A DNA stretch of 64,000 nucleotides, taken from contig NZ_JAVHUW010000043.1 of the NCBI RefSeq assembly GCF_030954495.1, positions 62,001 to 126,000 on the forward strand. Direction: 5' to 3'. The notes under the pieces were generated by a model that was not told where the DNA came from, did not search any database, and worked only from the letters and a program-made list of their open reading frames with translations. Source of the DNA: Candidatus Desulfosporosinus nitrosoreducens (lineage in GTDB: Bacteria > Bacillota > Desulfitobacteriia > Desulfitobacteriales > Desulfitobacteriaceae). A program made the position numbers and the translations under genes. This document shows positions 1 through 7,575 of this stretch, piece after piece. Positions within the stretch are counted from its first letter, which is position 1; each line of letters opens with the position of its first letter.

Positions 1-12
1 TATTACTCATTG

Positions 13-642
13 TTAATTCACCCCCATAATCTTTTTACAAGCTTCAACCGCTTCTTGGGCATTCCTGCAAAGACCGTCAGCCCCCACATAGTCCTTAACC
101 TTTTGGTCAGTCGGCCCGCCGCCGATTAAAACGGTCCGCCCTTCCCGCAGGCCCGCCTCTTCGATCGCCGCTATAGTTCCTTTCATATTATCAAAGGCGG
201 AGGTTAAAAGACAGGATAAGCCAATAATTTGGGGATTATGTTCTTTGATAGCCTCGACAAACCTCTCATAAGGGACATCGACCCCCAAGTCAATGACATT
301 GAACCCGTTACACTTTAAGATGGTGACCACGATATCCTTGCCGATATCATGAATATCTTCTTTGACCGTACCCATGACCACAGTGCCCAAGGTTTCGGAG
401 GCATTAGTGCCGAAGGCATCCCCTAAAAGACCGGTGGCCTCCTTAAAGACGTCGGCAGACATGATCAGTTCGGAGAGAAAGTATTCCTTCGCTTCAAACT
501 TCTGGCCCACTTCCTCCATACCTTTTTGCAAAGCCGCCAGGATGTCAAATACCGGAGCCCCTTGGTCATAGGAATCTTTAACCAAAGCCAGTAATGAATC
601 CTCTTCCAGTTCCGCCAGATGTTTGGAAATTGCCTCGTACAT
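13..642 (-). CDS. Corrinoid (B12-binding) methyl-carrier protein, MtaC/MtbC family
   Basis: This 209-residue cytoplasmic protein should carry a methyl group on its cobalamin cofactor between a substrate methyltransferase and tetrahydrofolate. An N-terminal helical cap (about residues 1-85) precedes a Rossmann-type B12 domain. The cobalt-ligand motif DIHDIGKDIV (D-x-H-x-x-G) lies near residue 97, followed by the expected GLSCLLTSAF and GGGPTD segments. Length and domain order match complete MtaC/MtbC/MtgC-type proteins. The methyltetrahydrofolate methyltransferase gene lies 118 bp upstream on the same strand, so the two probably form one operon. The substrate-specific methyltransferase is not next to them here, so the methyl donor is unknown. 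Confidence 0.95.
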   Translation of the reverse strand: MYEAISKHLAELEEDSLLALVKDSYDQGAPVFDILAALQKGMEEVGQKFEAKEYFLSELIMSADVFKEATGLLGDAFGTNASETLGTVVMGTVKEDIHDIGKDIVVTILKCNGFNVIDLGVDVPYERFVEAIKEHNPQIIGLSCLLTSAFDNMKGTIAAIEEAGLREGRTVLIGGGPTDQKVKDYVGADGLCRNAQEAVEACKKIMGVN

Positions 643-760
643 GATTTTTCCCCCTCTTTTAGTAAATTAAAAATTTCATTATTATGCGCAATCTTCCGCT
701 TTTAAGTATTTCCTGAAGCCGTTAAACACACGTTATCACTGGGACGGCTCCAACCTGTTT

Positions 761-1561
761 CTAGGCATACAGACCTTTACGATGGGCTTTTAAGTATCCC
801 CTGCAGTACTTATCCTGACCGGTAAGAGCTGTGGCGATATACAAAGCGCCCATCATATCTTTGTTGGTAGGGTCCAGAATAAAGCCATCCATCCCCATAG
901 CCATGGTCTGCACCATAAACAGCCGGTTAATCAGGGCTCTGTTGGGAAGACTATAGGAAACATTGCTTAGCCCGCACATGAAATGAACCTCAGGATAGGC
1001 CTCTTTAATCAGCCTAATGCTCTCTAATACTTCCCGGCCATAGATATCTCCGGCACTGATAGGCTTAATCAAGGGATCAAGATAAATATCCTGCTGAGAA
1101 ATACCCTCAGCCTCTAATTTAGCGACTAAATCCCTTGCGATCCGCAGCCGGTCTTTTGCCGTTTCCGGCATTCCGGCATCCTCTATGCATAGGGCTACTA
1201 TTTTGGCGTTATACTTTTTTATTAAGGGCAGTACGCTTTGCAACCGCTTTTCTTCAGCAGTGATCGAGTTGATCATGGGATTCGCCGATTTACTCAGTTC
1301 CAAGCCCGCAATCAAGGCTTCGCTGCTGGGGCTGTCAATACACAACGGCAGGTTTGTCACCTCCTGGACCGCATTAACGAGCCACTCCATCATGGCGACT
1401 TCTTCACCAACCATTGTCCCGCAGTTAATGTCCAAGTAGTTGGCTCCCGCTTCTTCCTGAGCTTTGGCAATTTGTTGAATATAGTCACTATCTCTCTTCT
1501 CGACTGCTTCACGGATTACTTTCCGACTAGTGTTTATCAATTCCCCAACGACGACGACCAT
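761..1561 (-). CDS. Methyltetrahydrofolate:corrinoid methyltransferase (MtrH/AcsE/MtgA-like)
   Basis: A pterin-binding TIM-barrel (DHPS-like) methyltransferase that should exchange methyl groups between methylcobalamin on the neighbouring corrinoid protein and tetrahydrofolate. Visible motifs are VGELINTSRK at the N-terminus, the pterin-site segment ANYLDINCG, LPLCIDSPS, and IKPISAGDIYG. I place the start at the ATG at 1561: a GAGGAGG ribosome binding site lies 6 bases upstream, whereas the TTG two codons earlier would touch that site. The size, about 266 residues, is normal. In Desulfitobacterium a related protein, MtgA, works in glycine betaine demethylation; that role here is inference only. 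Confidence 0.93.
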   Translation of the reverse strand: MVVVVGELINTSRKVIREAVEKRDSDYIQQIAKAQEEAGANYLDINCGTMVGEEVAMMEWLVNAVQEVTNLPLCIDSPSSEALIAGLELSKSANPMINSITAEEKRLQSVLPLIKKYNAKIVALCIEDAGMPETAKDRLRIARDLVAKLEAEGISQQDIYLDPLIKPISAGDIYGREVLESIRLIKEAYPEVHFMCGLSNVSYSLPNRALINRLFMVQTMAMGMDGFILDPTNKDMMGALYIATALTGQDKYCRGYLKAHRKGLYA

Positions 1562-1588
1562 CCCCAACCTCCTCGCTTTCCTTGGTGC

Positions 1589-1666
1589 ACATGTGTACTC
1601 TAGTTAAATTTATAAAAAAAATAAACATCTGGGTTTTAATTAATTTATTAACATGTGTACACATGT
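1589..1666. promoter_or_regulatory. Palindromic operator-like sites upstream of the methyltransferase operon
   Basis: The 10-mer ACATGTGTAC occurs at 1589-1598 and again at 1651-1660. The second copy is part of a perfect 16-bp palindrome, ACATGTGTACACATGT (1651-1666). Both lie just upstream of the methyltransferase start, where an activator or repressor would bind. The distance between copies, 62 bp, is about six helical turns. The regulator is not identified; the adjacent broken sigma-54 regulator is one candidate source. Confidence 0.5.
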
Positions 1667-1716
1667 GTATGTGATAATCATACTTAAGTGTCGCTATTTT
1701 GTCAATAGTGAAAAAA

Positions 1717-1938
1717 CTAGGAAATGCCGGTTAATTTTTCTCTTCTGTCCTCATAATTATCGTTAGTCTTCCGGTATGGTACCGTTCTATGTATCCCAAG
1801 CAAACGGGATGCTTTGCAGACCCTGCCGTTACATTCATTTATTTCCTGAGCTTTAGCCGCATTGATCGGAACGGCCAGGTAAATGAGCTTTTTACCGGCT
1901 AAAACTATGGAAACTAATAGTTGGAAGATCAAGAGCAT
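1717..1938 (-). pseudogene. Remnant of a sigma-54-dependent regulator (C-terminal Fis-type HTH)
   Basis: The last 40 residues of this 73-codon frame (INECNGRVCKASRLLGIHR, then TVPYRK) match the C-terminal Fis-like helix-turn-helix of NtrC-family enhancer-binding proteins. The AAA+ domain and sensor domain that should precede it are missing. The first 30 residues look unrelated to the family. It is read as the decayed 3' end of a regulator gene that probably once controlled the methyltransferase operon or a related one. It could still make a tiny DNA-binding protein, but no convincing ribosome binding site is seen. Confidence 0.6.
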
Positions 1939-1986
1939 TGCCGTTTCGTGCTATTCCGAACTATAAAAAAAGGGGCTGCAAAATTT

Positions 1987-2034
1987 AATGGTATCAATAA
2001 AACAACTGAATATGGTTGTTCTACTGATACCATT
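1987..2034. terminator. Long stem-loop in the intergenic region
   Basis: AATGGTATCA (1987-1996) pairs perfectly with TGATACCATT (2025-2034), and inside it AACAAC pairs with GTTGTT. It lies between the regulator remnant and the PAS-like gene. It is followed on the + strand by TTGTATTCTTTT, a weak T-rich tract. It could be a terminator of a lost rightward gene or an IS end. Confidence 0.35.
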
Positions 2035-2200
2035 TGTATTCTTTTAACAATTAATTTAAGCGTGTTCACCGCTCAGCCTGCCACAGTGTCCCAAATCAAT
2101 GCGTTGTATTTGTCAGCGTACATACCCTACTGTAAACGAAAACTTAAAGTTAAAGAACAGTGATTTTTCGCTGATAGGAATGTGCTTAACGGTAAACAAT

Positions 2201-2518
2201 TTACCCGACAACGTTAGTGTCTATTGTAAAATGAACATAAACATCATCACAATCTTTTACCGGCAGCCAATACCTTATTTTTCCCCCGCCTGACGTTGCC
2301 GTTTGTGCTGTTTTAGTAGCAAGCGCGGCATTTGCCTTGCAACCTTTATGAGCTTCCGGCGCTCCAACTTTAATACATACCACGTCTTCTTCAAAGCCCA
2401 ATTTGCGGGCAAGTTCATTAGCGGCTAAGATCGTTCGATTTTTGTGGATTAACCTTACCGCCCCCGGAAAACTGTCCCACATCATGTGAAAAGCCTCAAT
2501 AACTTTTTCATTAACCAT
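2201..2518 (-). CDS. Small PAS-like sensor-domain protein
   Basis: A 105-residue protein without membrane segments. The stretch DSFPGAVRLIHKNRTILAAN followed by ELARKLGF resembles the first strands and helix of a PAS fold. It has two cysteines (CIKVG and KGC) and ends in a strand-rich segment with KIRYWLPV. ATTGGAGGAATTAAAATG gives a good ribosome binding site at the chosen start. It has no output domain, so it would act through a partner or be a ligand-binding stub. Its position next to the broken sigma-54 regulator suggests it once served as, or came from, the sensor of that system. Family assignment is tentative. Confidence 0.55.
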   Translation of the reverse strand: MVNEKVIEAFHMMWDSFPGAVRLIHKNRTILAANELARKLGFEEDVVCIKVGAPEAHKGCKANAALATKTAQTATSGGGKIRYWLPVKDCDDVYVHFTIDTNVVG

Positions 2519-2630
2519 TTTAATTCCTCCAATAAATAGAAATCCAGCCGAAGGAGTTTAGGCCTTAGCCGAAGACAGGCCTTAAATCTGTAAGTATCTC
2601 CAGTTTGTCAAAAAAAATCTTAGCAAATGA

Positions 2631-3011
2631 TTATCCTTTTCTGGCAATCATTTCGATCTCAATTTTAGCCCCGAGTGGTAATGAAGCCACACCAATAGTT
2701 GTTCTTGCCGGAAAAGGCTGAGCAAATTGCTTTGAGTACACCTGATTCATTACAGTAAAGTCATTCATATCTGTCAAAAAGACGTTTACTTTTATAACAT
2801 TATCCGGTGTTAACCCTGCAGAAGCTAAAACATTAAATAAATTTTTAAAACTTTGCTCAGTTTGAGCTTCAACACCGCCTGCAATTAGTTTACCCGTTCT
2901 CGAATCGATAGGAGTTTGTCCGGATAAATAAATTACATCCCCGGATTCAACGGCGTGAGAATAAGGCCCAACAGCAACGGCTCCTTCAACATTAAAAGCT
3001 TTTCTTTTCAT
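2631..3011 (-). CDS. ridA: RidA/YjgF family enamine/imine deaminase
   Basis: RidA proteins hydrolyse reactive enamine/imine intermediates such as 2-aminoacrylate in the cytoplasm as homotrimers. The 126 residues carry the family landmarks: AVGPYSHAVESGDVIYLSGQ, KVNVFLTDMNDF, FPARTTIGVASLPLGAKIEIEMIA in two parts, including the conserved arginine of the active site (PARTT). ATG at 3011 has AAGGAGG eight bases upstream; the upstream TTG is less likely. It follows an acetyltransferase gene on the same strand with a small open frame between them. An almost identical 80-bp piece of this gene recurs at 7376-7455. Confidence 0.95.
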   Translation of the reverse strand: MKRKAFNVEGAVAVGPYSHAVESGDVIYLSGQTPIDSRTGKLIAGGVEAQTEQSFKNLFNVLASAGLTPDNVIKVNVFLTDMNDFTVMNQVYSKQFAQPFPARTTIGVASLPLGAKIEIEMIARKG

Positions 3012-3025
3012 CAAAATCTTCCTCC

Positions 3026-3160
3026 TTACAAAATGGTCCGCAACCCAGCTGACTTCTTAAACTCATTAATGTTTATTCGCAGTGTTCCCGTCAGCAAGCC
3101 ACGATTCCGGTTGTCCTCTGGCCGAATTAACAAGAACTTGGGTTGCAGCAGACGAATCAT
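3026..3160 (-). CDS. Possible 44-residue protein between the acetyltransferase and ridA
   Basis: This frame starts with ATG 5 bases after the acetyltransferase stop and ends with a TAA that overlaps the AAGGAGG ribosome binding site of ridA. It thus fills the operon gap exactly. The predicted peptide begins MIRLLQPKFL and is basic, with no recognisable domain. There is no strong ribosome binding site. The same interval contains the inverted repeat GCAACCCA (3040-3047) / TGGGTTGC (3139-3146), so it could equally be a structured spacer RNA. Confidence 0.25.
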   Translation of the reverse strand: MIRLLQPKFLLIRPEDNRNRGLLTGTLRININEFKKSAGLRTIL

Positions 3161-3164
3161 GAAA

Positions 3165-3677
3165 CTATTCTTCCAAAGGCACTTTAGGTCCTTCTAAAGC
3201 CAATTGATAAAAAGCAAGATCCAGCCATTTAGCAAATTTAAATCCTGCTTTTTTAATTACACCTGAGGGTTTAAAGCCCATTTTCTCATGCATCTTTAAA
3301 CTGCTTTCATTTGTTGCGTCAATCCCGGCCACAAGGGTTGCATATTCTCTTTCATTGGCAATTTTTATTATTTCCCGGATTAATTTTGTTGCAATACCCT
3401 CCTTTCTATGGTTCTTATGCACATATACGGAATGTTCGATCGTGTATTTATAGGCCGGCCATGCTCTAAATGGGCCAAATGTCGCAAAGGCAACCACTTT
3501 TTCCCGTTTTTCAAATACTAGCAACGGATAGCCATCCTGTTTCTTTTTTTCATACCATTGTATCCTGTCATCAAGCGTATGAGCCTTATAATCATAGACT
3601 GACGTTGTGTTTAAGATAGCATCATTATAAATTTCCAAAATATCCTTTAAATCCTTTTCAATGGCTTCCCTTATCAT
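3165..3677 (-). CDS. GNAT N-acetyltransferase, phosphinothricin acetyltransferase-like
   Basis: A 170-residue GNAT enzyme that should transfer acetyl from acetyl-CoA to an amine, most likely an amino acid or analogue. The order is typical of the PAT/YwnH group: REAIEKDLKDILEIYNDAIL at the N-terminus, then SVYVHKNHRKEGIATKLI, which holds the acetyl-CoA pyrophosphate loop (R/Q-x-x-G-x-A), then NESSLKMHEKMGF and the C-terminal KFAKWLDLAFYQ. ATG at 3677 has AAAGGGA upstream and is preferred over the TTG seven codons earlier. It runs into ridA and is divergent from a LysR gene, which probably controls the pair. Confidence 0.9.
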   Translation of the reverse strand: MIREAIEKDLKDILEIYNDAILNTTSVYDYKAHTLDDRIQWYEKKKQDGYPLLVFEKREKVVAFATFGPFRAWPAYKYTIEHSVYVHKNHRKEGIATKLIREIIKIANEREYATLVAGIDATNESSLKMHEKMGFKPSGVIKKAGFKFAKWLDLAFYQLALEGPKVPLEE

Positions 3678-3812
3678 TCTTTTCAATCCCTTTCGCAATA
3701 ACGTTGTTTTTAATAGTTTAACCCCTTACCTGGCCCAAGGTAAAATTGCCCTTGTTAAGCATTTGCTATAGAATTAAGTTATAACAAACTATTCAATAAG
3801 GAGCAGTGGGGC

Positions 3813-4748
3813 ATGACGCTTCAACAATTCCGGTATATCGTGGAAATTGCCAAACATAACTCCATTAGCAAAGCTGCTTCGGCCCTTTATGTAACACAGC
3901 CCAGTATCAGCAAAGCTGTCCATGAGCTGGAAAGTGAATTAGGAATTATCATTTTAGACCGAACAAACAAAGGAGTTATCTTTACAAAAGATGGTAGGGA
4001 ATTACTATTTCACGCTAAAATGCTGCTGGAACAAACGGAATCCATTATCTATCATTTTAGCAGGCAGAAAGCAACAAACTTAACAAAGGTTTCTATTTCT
4101 TCTCAACATTACGGCTTTGCTATTGAGGCCGTTGCAAATCTAATGGCTTATTTTGCCGATCGGAACTATGACCTGACCCTTCGGGAAGGAAAGACAACCG
4201 ATGTGATTGATGATGTGCAGGCGGGCAGAAGTATTCTGGGAATTTTATCTCTGACTGATTTAAACAGGAGCCTTTTTGAGCGTTACTTCATCTCAAAATC
4301 ACTAATATTTACTCCCCTTGCGTCATTGAAGCAGCACGTCTTTCTTCGCCAAGAACATCCTCTGGCTCATCTTCACTCTATTACCTTAGAGCAATTAGAA
4401 AGCTATCCGTATCTGACTTACCAGCAGGACGACATACTGCTTCATTTCGCGGAAGAAGTTATTGATGTGGACAATATTGGAAAGCTGGTCTATCTGAAGG
4501 ACCGCGGTGCCATGAATAATCTCCTTGCCAACACAGACGGTTACAATCTGGGAACCGGCTGCATCGTGACTAATTACATGAACCCCAATATTATTTCTAT
4601 CCCTCTAGAAAGGGGCAATCTGATTCAACTGGGCTTGGTCAAACGCAATGATGTAGTTTTACCAGAAGAACTTATGATATATATTGATTTTTTAACAACT
4701 GCTTTAAAAAGGTCTGCACCAAAGGATGGAATTACGGAATTAAGTTAA
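3813..4748 (+). CDS. LysR-family transcriptional regulator
   Basis: A full-length 311-residue LysR regulator. The winged helix-turn-helix occupies residues 1-60 (FRYIVEIAKHNSISKAASAL, then YVTQPSISKAVHELESELG), followed by the linker helix and a periplasmic-binding-like effector domain. AAGGAG sits 9 bases before the ATG. It is divergent from the acetyltransferase-ridA pair 115 bp away, the usual arrangement for a LysR protein and its target. The effector cannot be read from the sequence. Confidence 0.93.
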   Translation: MTLQQFRYIVEIAKHNSISKAASALYVTQPSISKAVHELESELGIIILDRTNKGVIFTKDGRELLFHAKMLLEQTESIIYHFSRQKATNLTKVSISSQHYGFAIEAVANLMAYFADRNYDLTLREGKTTDVIDDVQAGRSILGILSLTDLNRSLFERYFISKSLIFTPLASLKQHVFLRQEHPLAHLHSITLEQLESYPYLTYQQDDILLHFAEEVIDVDNIGKLVYLKDRGAMNNLLANTDGYNLGTGCIVTNYMNPNIISIPLERGNLIQLGLVKRNDVVLPEELMIYIDFLTTALKRSAPKDGITELS

Positions 4749-4753
4749 TCTAA

Positions 4754-4939
4754 ATAAATGAAGCGAAAGTGAAAATTGATTATATTAATGGGGTTATTCC
4801 GAAACTTGCAGAAGTCAAAGGAATTCTGACACGATATAATGATTTGATTGTAAAGCTAAAAGCAGAAGAAGCTCAAGCCATACCAAATTTTGACAATGCC
4901 ATTAAACTTTTAAAGCCCTTAATGAATGTGATTTCTTAG
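4754..4939 (+). pseudogene. Coding-like fragment, about 60 codons, unidentified
   Basis: Directly after the LysR stop an open frame without a usable start runs to a TAG at 4937. It reads like genuine protein (for example INGVIPKLAEVKGILTRYND, ending LLKPLMNVIS) and is amphipathic and helical. I take it as the 3' remnant of a lost gene. No family is recognised. Confidence 0.35.
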
Positions 4940-4981
4940 ATTACACATCTTTTAAAACAGCCCTATGGATAATATTATTAT

Positions 4982-5188
4982 TTATGTATTAAAGCGGATG
5001 AACAAGGACGACTCAAAATAAGCATCAAGGCCTCGGCAGTTAAACGCACAATCATAGTGAGTTTCACTAGCGATATCTATTCCAACAATCATGGTCTGGT
5101 CAGTGATTTGCAAAATCTTTTGGTTCTGAATATACTTCACCTCAGGTACCTCCTGTAGTTTGGATTTTGCCTTCGTGGTTGTTTGCAC
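4982..5188 (-). pseudogene. IS110-family transposase, N-terminal remnant
   Basis: The fragment contains MIVGIDIASETHYDCAFNCR, the start of the DEDD catalytic domain of IS110/IS1111 transposases, with the first catalytic aspartate in GIDIA. About 68 codons survive of a roughly 400-codon gene; the rest is gone. The conserved A-F-D near this motif has become A-F-N, consistent with decay. Confidence 0.75.
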
Positions 5189-5245
5189 ATCCTAATTTTA
5201 CTGTAAGGTACTTACTATTTTCAAAGTTCATTTTTGTTTAATACA

Positions 5246-5413
5246 GAAAAGCTTGGAAAAAGCGGAGTTACGCTGACGTTGCTATGGGAGGAATGCTGCA
5301 ATGAATTCAGGCACAATGGCGAAATCCCATTTGGCTTCACACAGCTTCGGTTCCATTATCACCCTTATGTACAGACGACAAAAGCGACCATGCATTTGCC
5401 AGTTCAGCCTTAA
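5246..5413 (+). pseudogene. IS21-family IstA transposase remnant
   Basis: A frame of 55 codons reads VTLTLLWEECCNEFRHNGEI, then PFGFTQLRFHYHPYVQTTKA, then TMHLP. This matches the IstA segment usually seen as LWEEY...GE.PY.Y.QFC.HY...KATMHI. It ends at TAA and no further transposase sequence follows in frame. It confirms that several insertion sequences have decayed in the 4.9-5.6 kb stretch. Confidence 0.65.
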
Positions 5414-5540
5414 GCTGCGCTTGACTCTCTTCCGACTGGTTGTTAAGTATTGAGTAAGCGGAGGTACTGCAAATGCCCCGCTCCCTCGGCACAACAAACC
5501 GTAAGGTTTACGGCCAAGCAAGAGTTGAATAGGATGCAGA

Positions 5541-5574
5541 AAAAAGTAGCTGCTTTACGGGCGGGCTACTTTTT
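5541..5574. terminator. Bidirectional hairpin terminator
   Basis: AAAAAGTAGC (5541-5550) pairs perfectly with GCTACTTTTT (5565-5574) across a 14-base loop. The A-tract before and T-tract after the stem allow termination in both directions. It lies 44 bp past the stop of the leftward Uma2 gene and probably ends it. Confidence 0.65.
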
Positions 5575-5617
5575 CTATGTGTCTGATCCAATTAGGCCAT
5601 CAATTGACAACGGTTGC

Positions 5618-6196
5618 CTAAATGCCTTCAAAAACCAGTTTTAAATCTACTACGAGATCAGGGAATATAGATACCTTTATTTTATCATCCTCTGTATATA
5701 TATCCGGTCTGCCATATCTTCGTTTTTCTAGCAACACAAAGACACTAACAAGCTTTGTCTCAGGCTCAACGATCCAGTATTCTTTTACGCCGGCATTTTC
5801 GTATTTGTTGAACTTAATAAATCTGTCGGCTCTTGCGGTTGAGGGTGAAGTTATTTCGATGACAATCTCCGGGACTCCAAAATAACCTGTTTTTCTAAGC
5901 TTACTTTCATCGCAAATTACAACGAGATCCGGCTGAGAAATAACATTTGAAATTTCTTCATCGCTCTCATCATGCTCAGAAATACAGAGGTCAAAAGGAG
6001 CAGCAAATACTTGGCCTGGCTTATGAATTAAATAATTAGAGATCTGCCGAAGTAATTCCCTGGATATTCTTTGGTGTTGCCAGGTAGGAACTGCTTGCAT
6101 ATATAGTGATCCGTCGATGATTTCCCAGCGTTCACCTTCTGGCCAAGTTAAATAATCAGCATAAGTATATTTTCCCTTTGATTCCGGTATCGGCAT
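5618..6196 (-). CDS. Uma2-family (DUF820) putative endonuclease
   Basis: A complete 192-residue protein of the Uma2 family, which has a PD-(D/E)xK nuclease fold and is common in cyanobacteria and some Firmicutes. The N-terminal motif GERWEIIDGSLYMQA is diagnostic. The catalytic core is visible as QPDLVVICD, PEIVIEITSPS and the lysine in FIKFNKYENAGVKEYWIV. The family's biological role is poorly known. It stands alone between IS remnants, which suggests it was carried in by mobile elements. Confidence 0.88.
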   Translation of the reverse strand: MPIPESKGKYTYADYLTWPEGERWEIIDGSLYMQAVPTWQHQRISRELLRQISNYLIHKPGQVFAAPFDLCISEHDESDEEISNVISQPDLVVICDESKLRKTGYFGVPEIVIEITSPSTARADRFIKFNKYENAGVKEYWIVEPETKLVSVFVLLEKRRYGRPDIYTEDDKIKVSIFPDLVVDLKLVFEGI

Positions 6197-6314
6197 AAAA
6201 TCACTTCCTGTGAAAAAAATCTTAGATAATTATAACATGTTCCAATATCTGGGCAAAGGTGCTTAGCTATCCTTACGCTTTTACTTTAGCGCTTTTAAAG
6301 AAGGTGAGATGTTA

Positions 6315-6917
6315 TTAACCAAGCTGGGCTTGGGTTTGATCATGGCCACTAGTCGAATCAACAGGCTGAGGTTGACTGTTATTCGTAGAAACAGATTGGA
6401 CCTTCGGTCTCTTTGTATACTTAAGTGTTCGATTCACAATCGAAGTTATAGGAACAAGCATCGAGAGTTCTCCATTTAAGCTTGATCGTTTAAAGAGAAC
6501 TTTTTTAGTGGATATTGCTTTTACAAGCACCCAATCTTCTTCTTTGTTGTTTTCATCGGTTAAACTCATGAGGTACACCTTACCGAAGTTTTTTGTGACT
6601 AACCATTTAATAATATTTACTGTGGGAACCACAAAAGGAACCACAAATATATCAATGACGGCAAGAATTATTAGATCGTTACGATTCTTTACAGAACCTT
6701 GAAGAATCAGTAACATCGCTGTCAGCAAAAATGCAACAACTAACACAATCAAAAACTCAAGAACAGAGCGAATTGCCTTCTCCTTAGGCGGCATTAAGAG
6801 TAGTTCAAGTCTTTCCGCTCCCATATACTGTACGAAATAAACAAGCCCAACAAAAAGCATAGGAACAATAAGCAAAGACGGATAATCTTTCAGAAACATG
6901 TTCAATAAAGTTACCAT
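6315..6917 (-). CDS. Hypothetical membrane protein
   Basis: A 200-residue protein with three probable membrane segments (about residues 14-32, 53-72 and 82-105: LLIVPMLFVGLVYFV, LIVLVVAFLLTAMLLIL, LIILAVIDIFVVPFVVPTV). A cytoplasmic-type region with VLVKAISTKKVLFKRSS follows, and then a Q/S/T-rich low-complexity tail ending GHDQTQAQLG. I do not recognise the family. The tail resembles linkers rather than an enzymatic domain. Confidence 0.6.
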   Translation of the reverse strand: MVTLLNMFLKDYPSLLIVPMLFVGLVYFVQYMGAERLELLLMPPKEKAIRSVLEFLIVLVVAFLLTAMLLILQGSVKNRNDLIILAVIDIFVVPFVVPTVNIIKWLVTKNFGKVYLMSLTDENNKEEDWVLVKAISTKKVLFKRSSLNGELSMLVPITSIVNRTLKYTKRPKVQSVSTNNSQPQPVDSTSGHDQTQAQLG

Positions 6918-6966
6918 AAATACCTCACTCCTTTTTTATATCTAATCAATACCAATTCACCTAAGA

Positions 6967-7167
6967 TCATCTGCAATAAATGTAATTCTCCCGCCTTCTT
7001 TTTACTAGATTAATCTGCTCAAGCCTATTAATACCTACCCGCATACTTGTATGATCGACTCCGATCATCCCTGCTAATCTCCGGCCACTGGTATAGATGA
7101 CATTACTCCGGTTAGTACGACAAACATAAACGATCGCCGCAGCGAAATTATCCACAAAGGACAGATT
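6967..7167 (-). pseudogene. Crp/Fnr-type regulator, C-terminal HTH remnant
   Basis: The last 60 codons of a longer open frame read NLSFVDNFAAAIVYVC, then RRLAGMIGVDHTSMRVGINR, then LEQINLVKRR. This is the dimerisation-helix end and winged helix of a Crp/Fnr protein. The sequence further upstream in this frame is antisense to a phosphatase fragment, so only the 3' end of the regulator gene survives. Confidence 0.65.
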
Positions 7168-7375
7168 GTGTTTGATGATAGGCTCGTCAAAATAAACTGC
7201 GGCGAGTTTGAAGGTACTACTGAAACCGCGGATTCTAGGCAATTGTTTTTGCAAGCAATCAAAAGCGGCGACAAAGGCACAGAAAGTTTCATAGAATTTA
7301 TGAAACGTTGCAGTAATTTTTGTAATATGATTGTGGAAGACCATATAGGCAAAAACGTCTTAATCGCCACCCACG
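7168..7375 (+). pseudogene. Histidine phosphatase (phosphoglycerate mutase family) internal fragment
   Basis: The frame from 7168 contains DDRLVKINCGEFEGT, SRQLFLQAIKSGDKGTESF and HIGKNVLIATHA. These correspond to the middle and the second catalytic-histidine region (VLIATHA) of histidine phosphatases. The N-terminal RHGE motif and the C-terminus are missing. The fragment is joined at about 7376 to a piece of ridA in the opposite orientation. Confidence 0.65.
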
Positions 7376-7455
7376 CAGTAAAGTCATTCATATCTGTCAA
7401 AAAGACGTTTACTTTTATAACATTATCCGGTGTTAATCCTGCGGGAGCTAAGACA
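7376..7455 (-). repeat. Duplicated fragment of ridA
   Basis: This 80-bp segment matches 2753-2834 within ridA at all but about four positions, starting CAGTAAAGTCATTCATATCT and continuing to the ridA codons for LTPDN. It encodes the KVNVFLTDMNDF part of RidA on the minus strand and is fused to unrelated sequence at both ends. It is a recombination scar, not a gene. Confidence 0.8.
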
Positions 7456-7477
7456 TTGTGCTCTTATTCCAGATTTA

Positions 7478-7525
7478 TAAAAGAGCCTAAAATTTGTGTT
7501 TATAACACTATTTTAGACTCTTTTA
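7478..7525. terminator. Hairpin terminator
   Basis: TAAAAGAGCCTAAAA (7478-7492) pairs with TTTTAGACTCTTTTA (7511-7525) with one mismatch. It lies 50 bp past the stop of the leftward zinc-ribbon gene and probably ends that transcript. Confidence 0.55.
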
Positions 7526-7575
7526 CTATTAAATATCTTTTATTCTAAAACAGCAGCTGTTAGGTTGAATATGCT

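Noticed and set aside
5282..5521. 79-codon frame on the minus strand
   Set aside because: It is antisense to the IS21 IstA remnant, whose + strand reading matches a known family.
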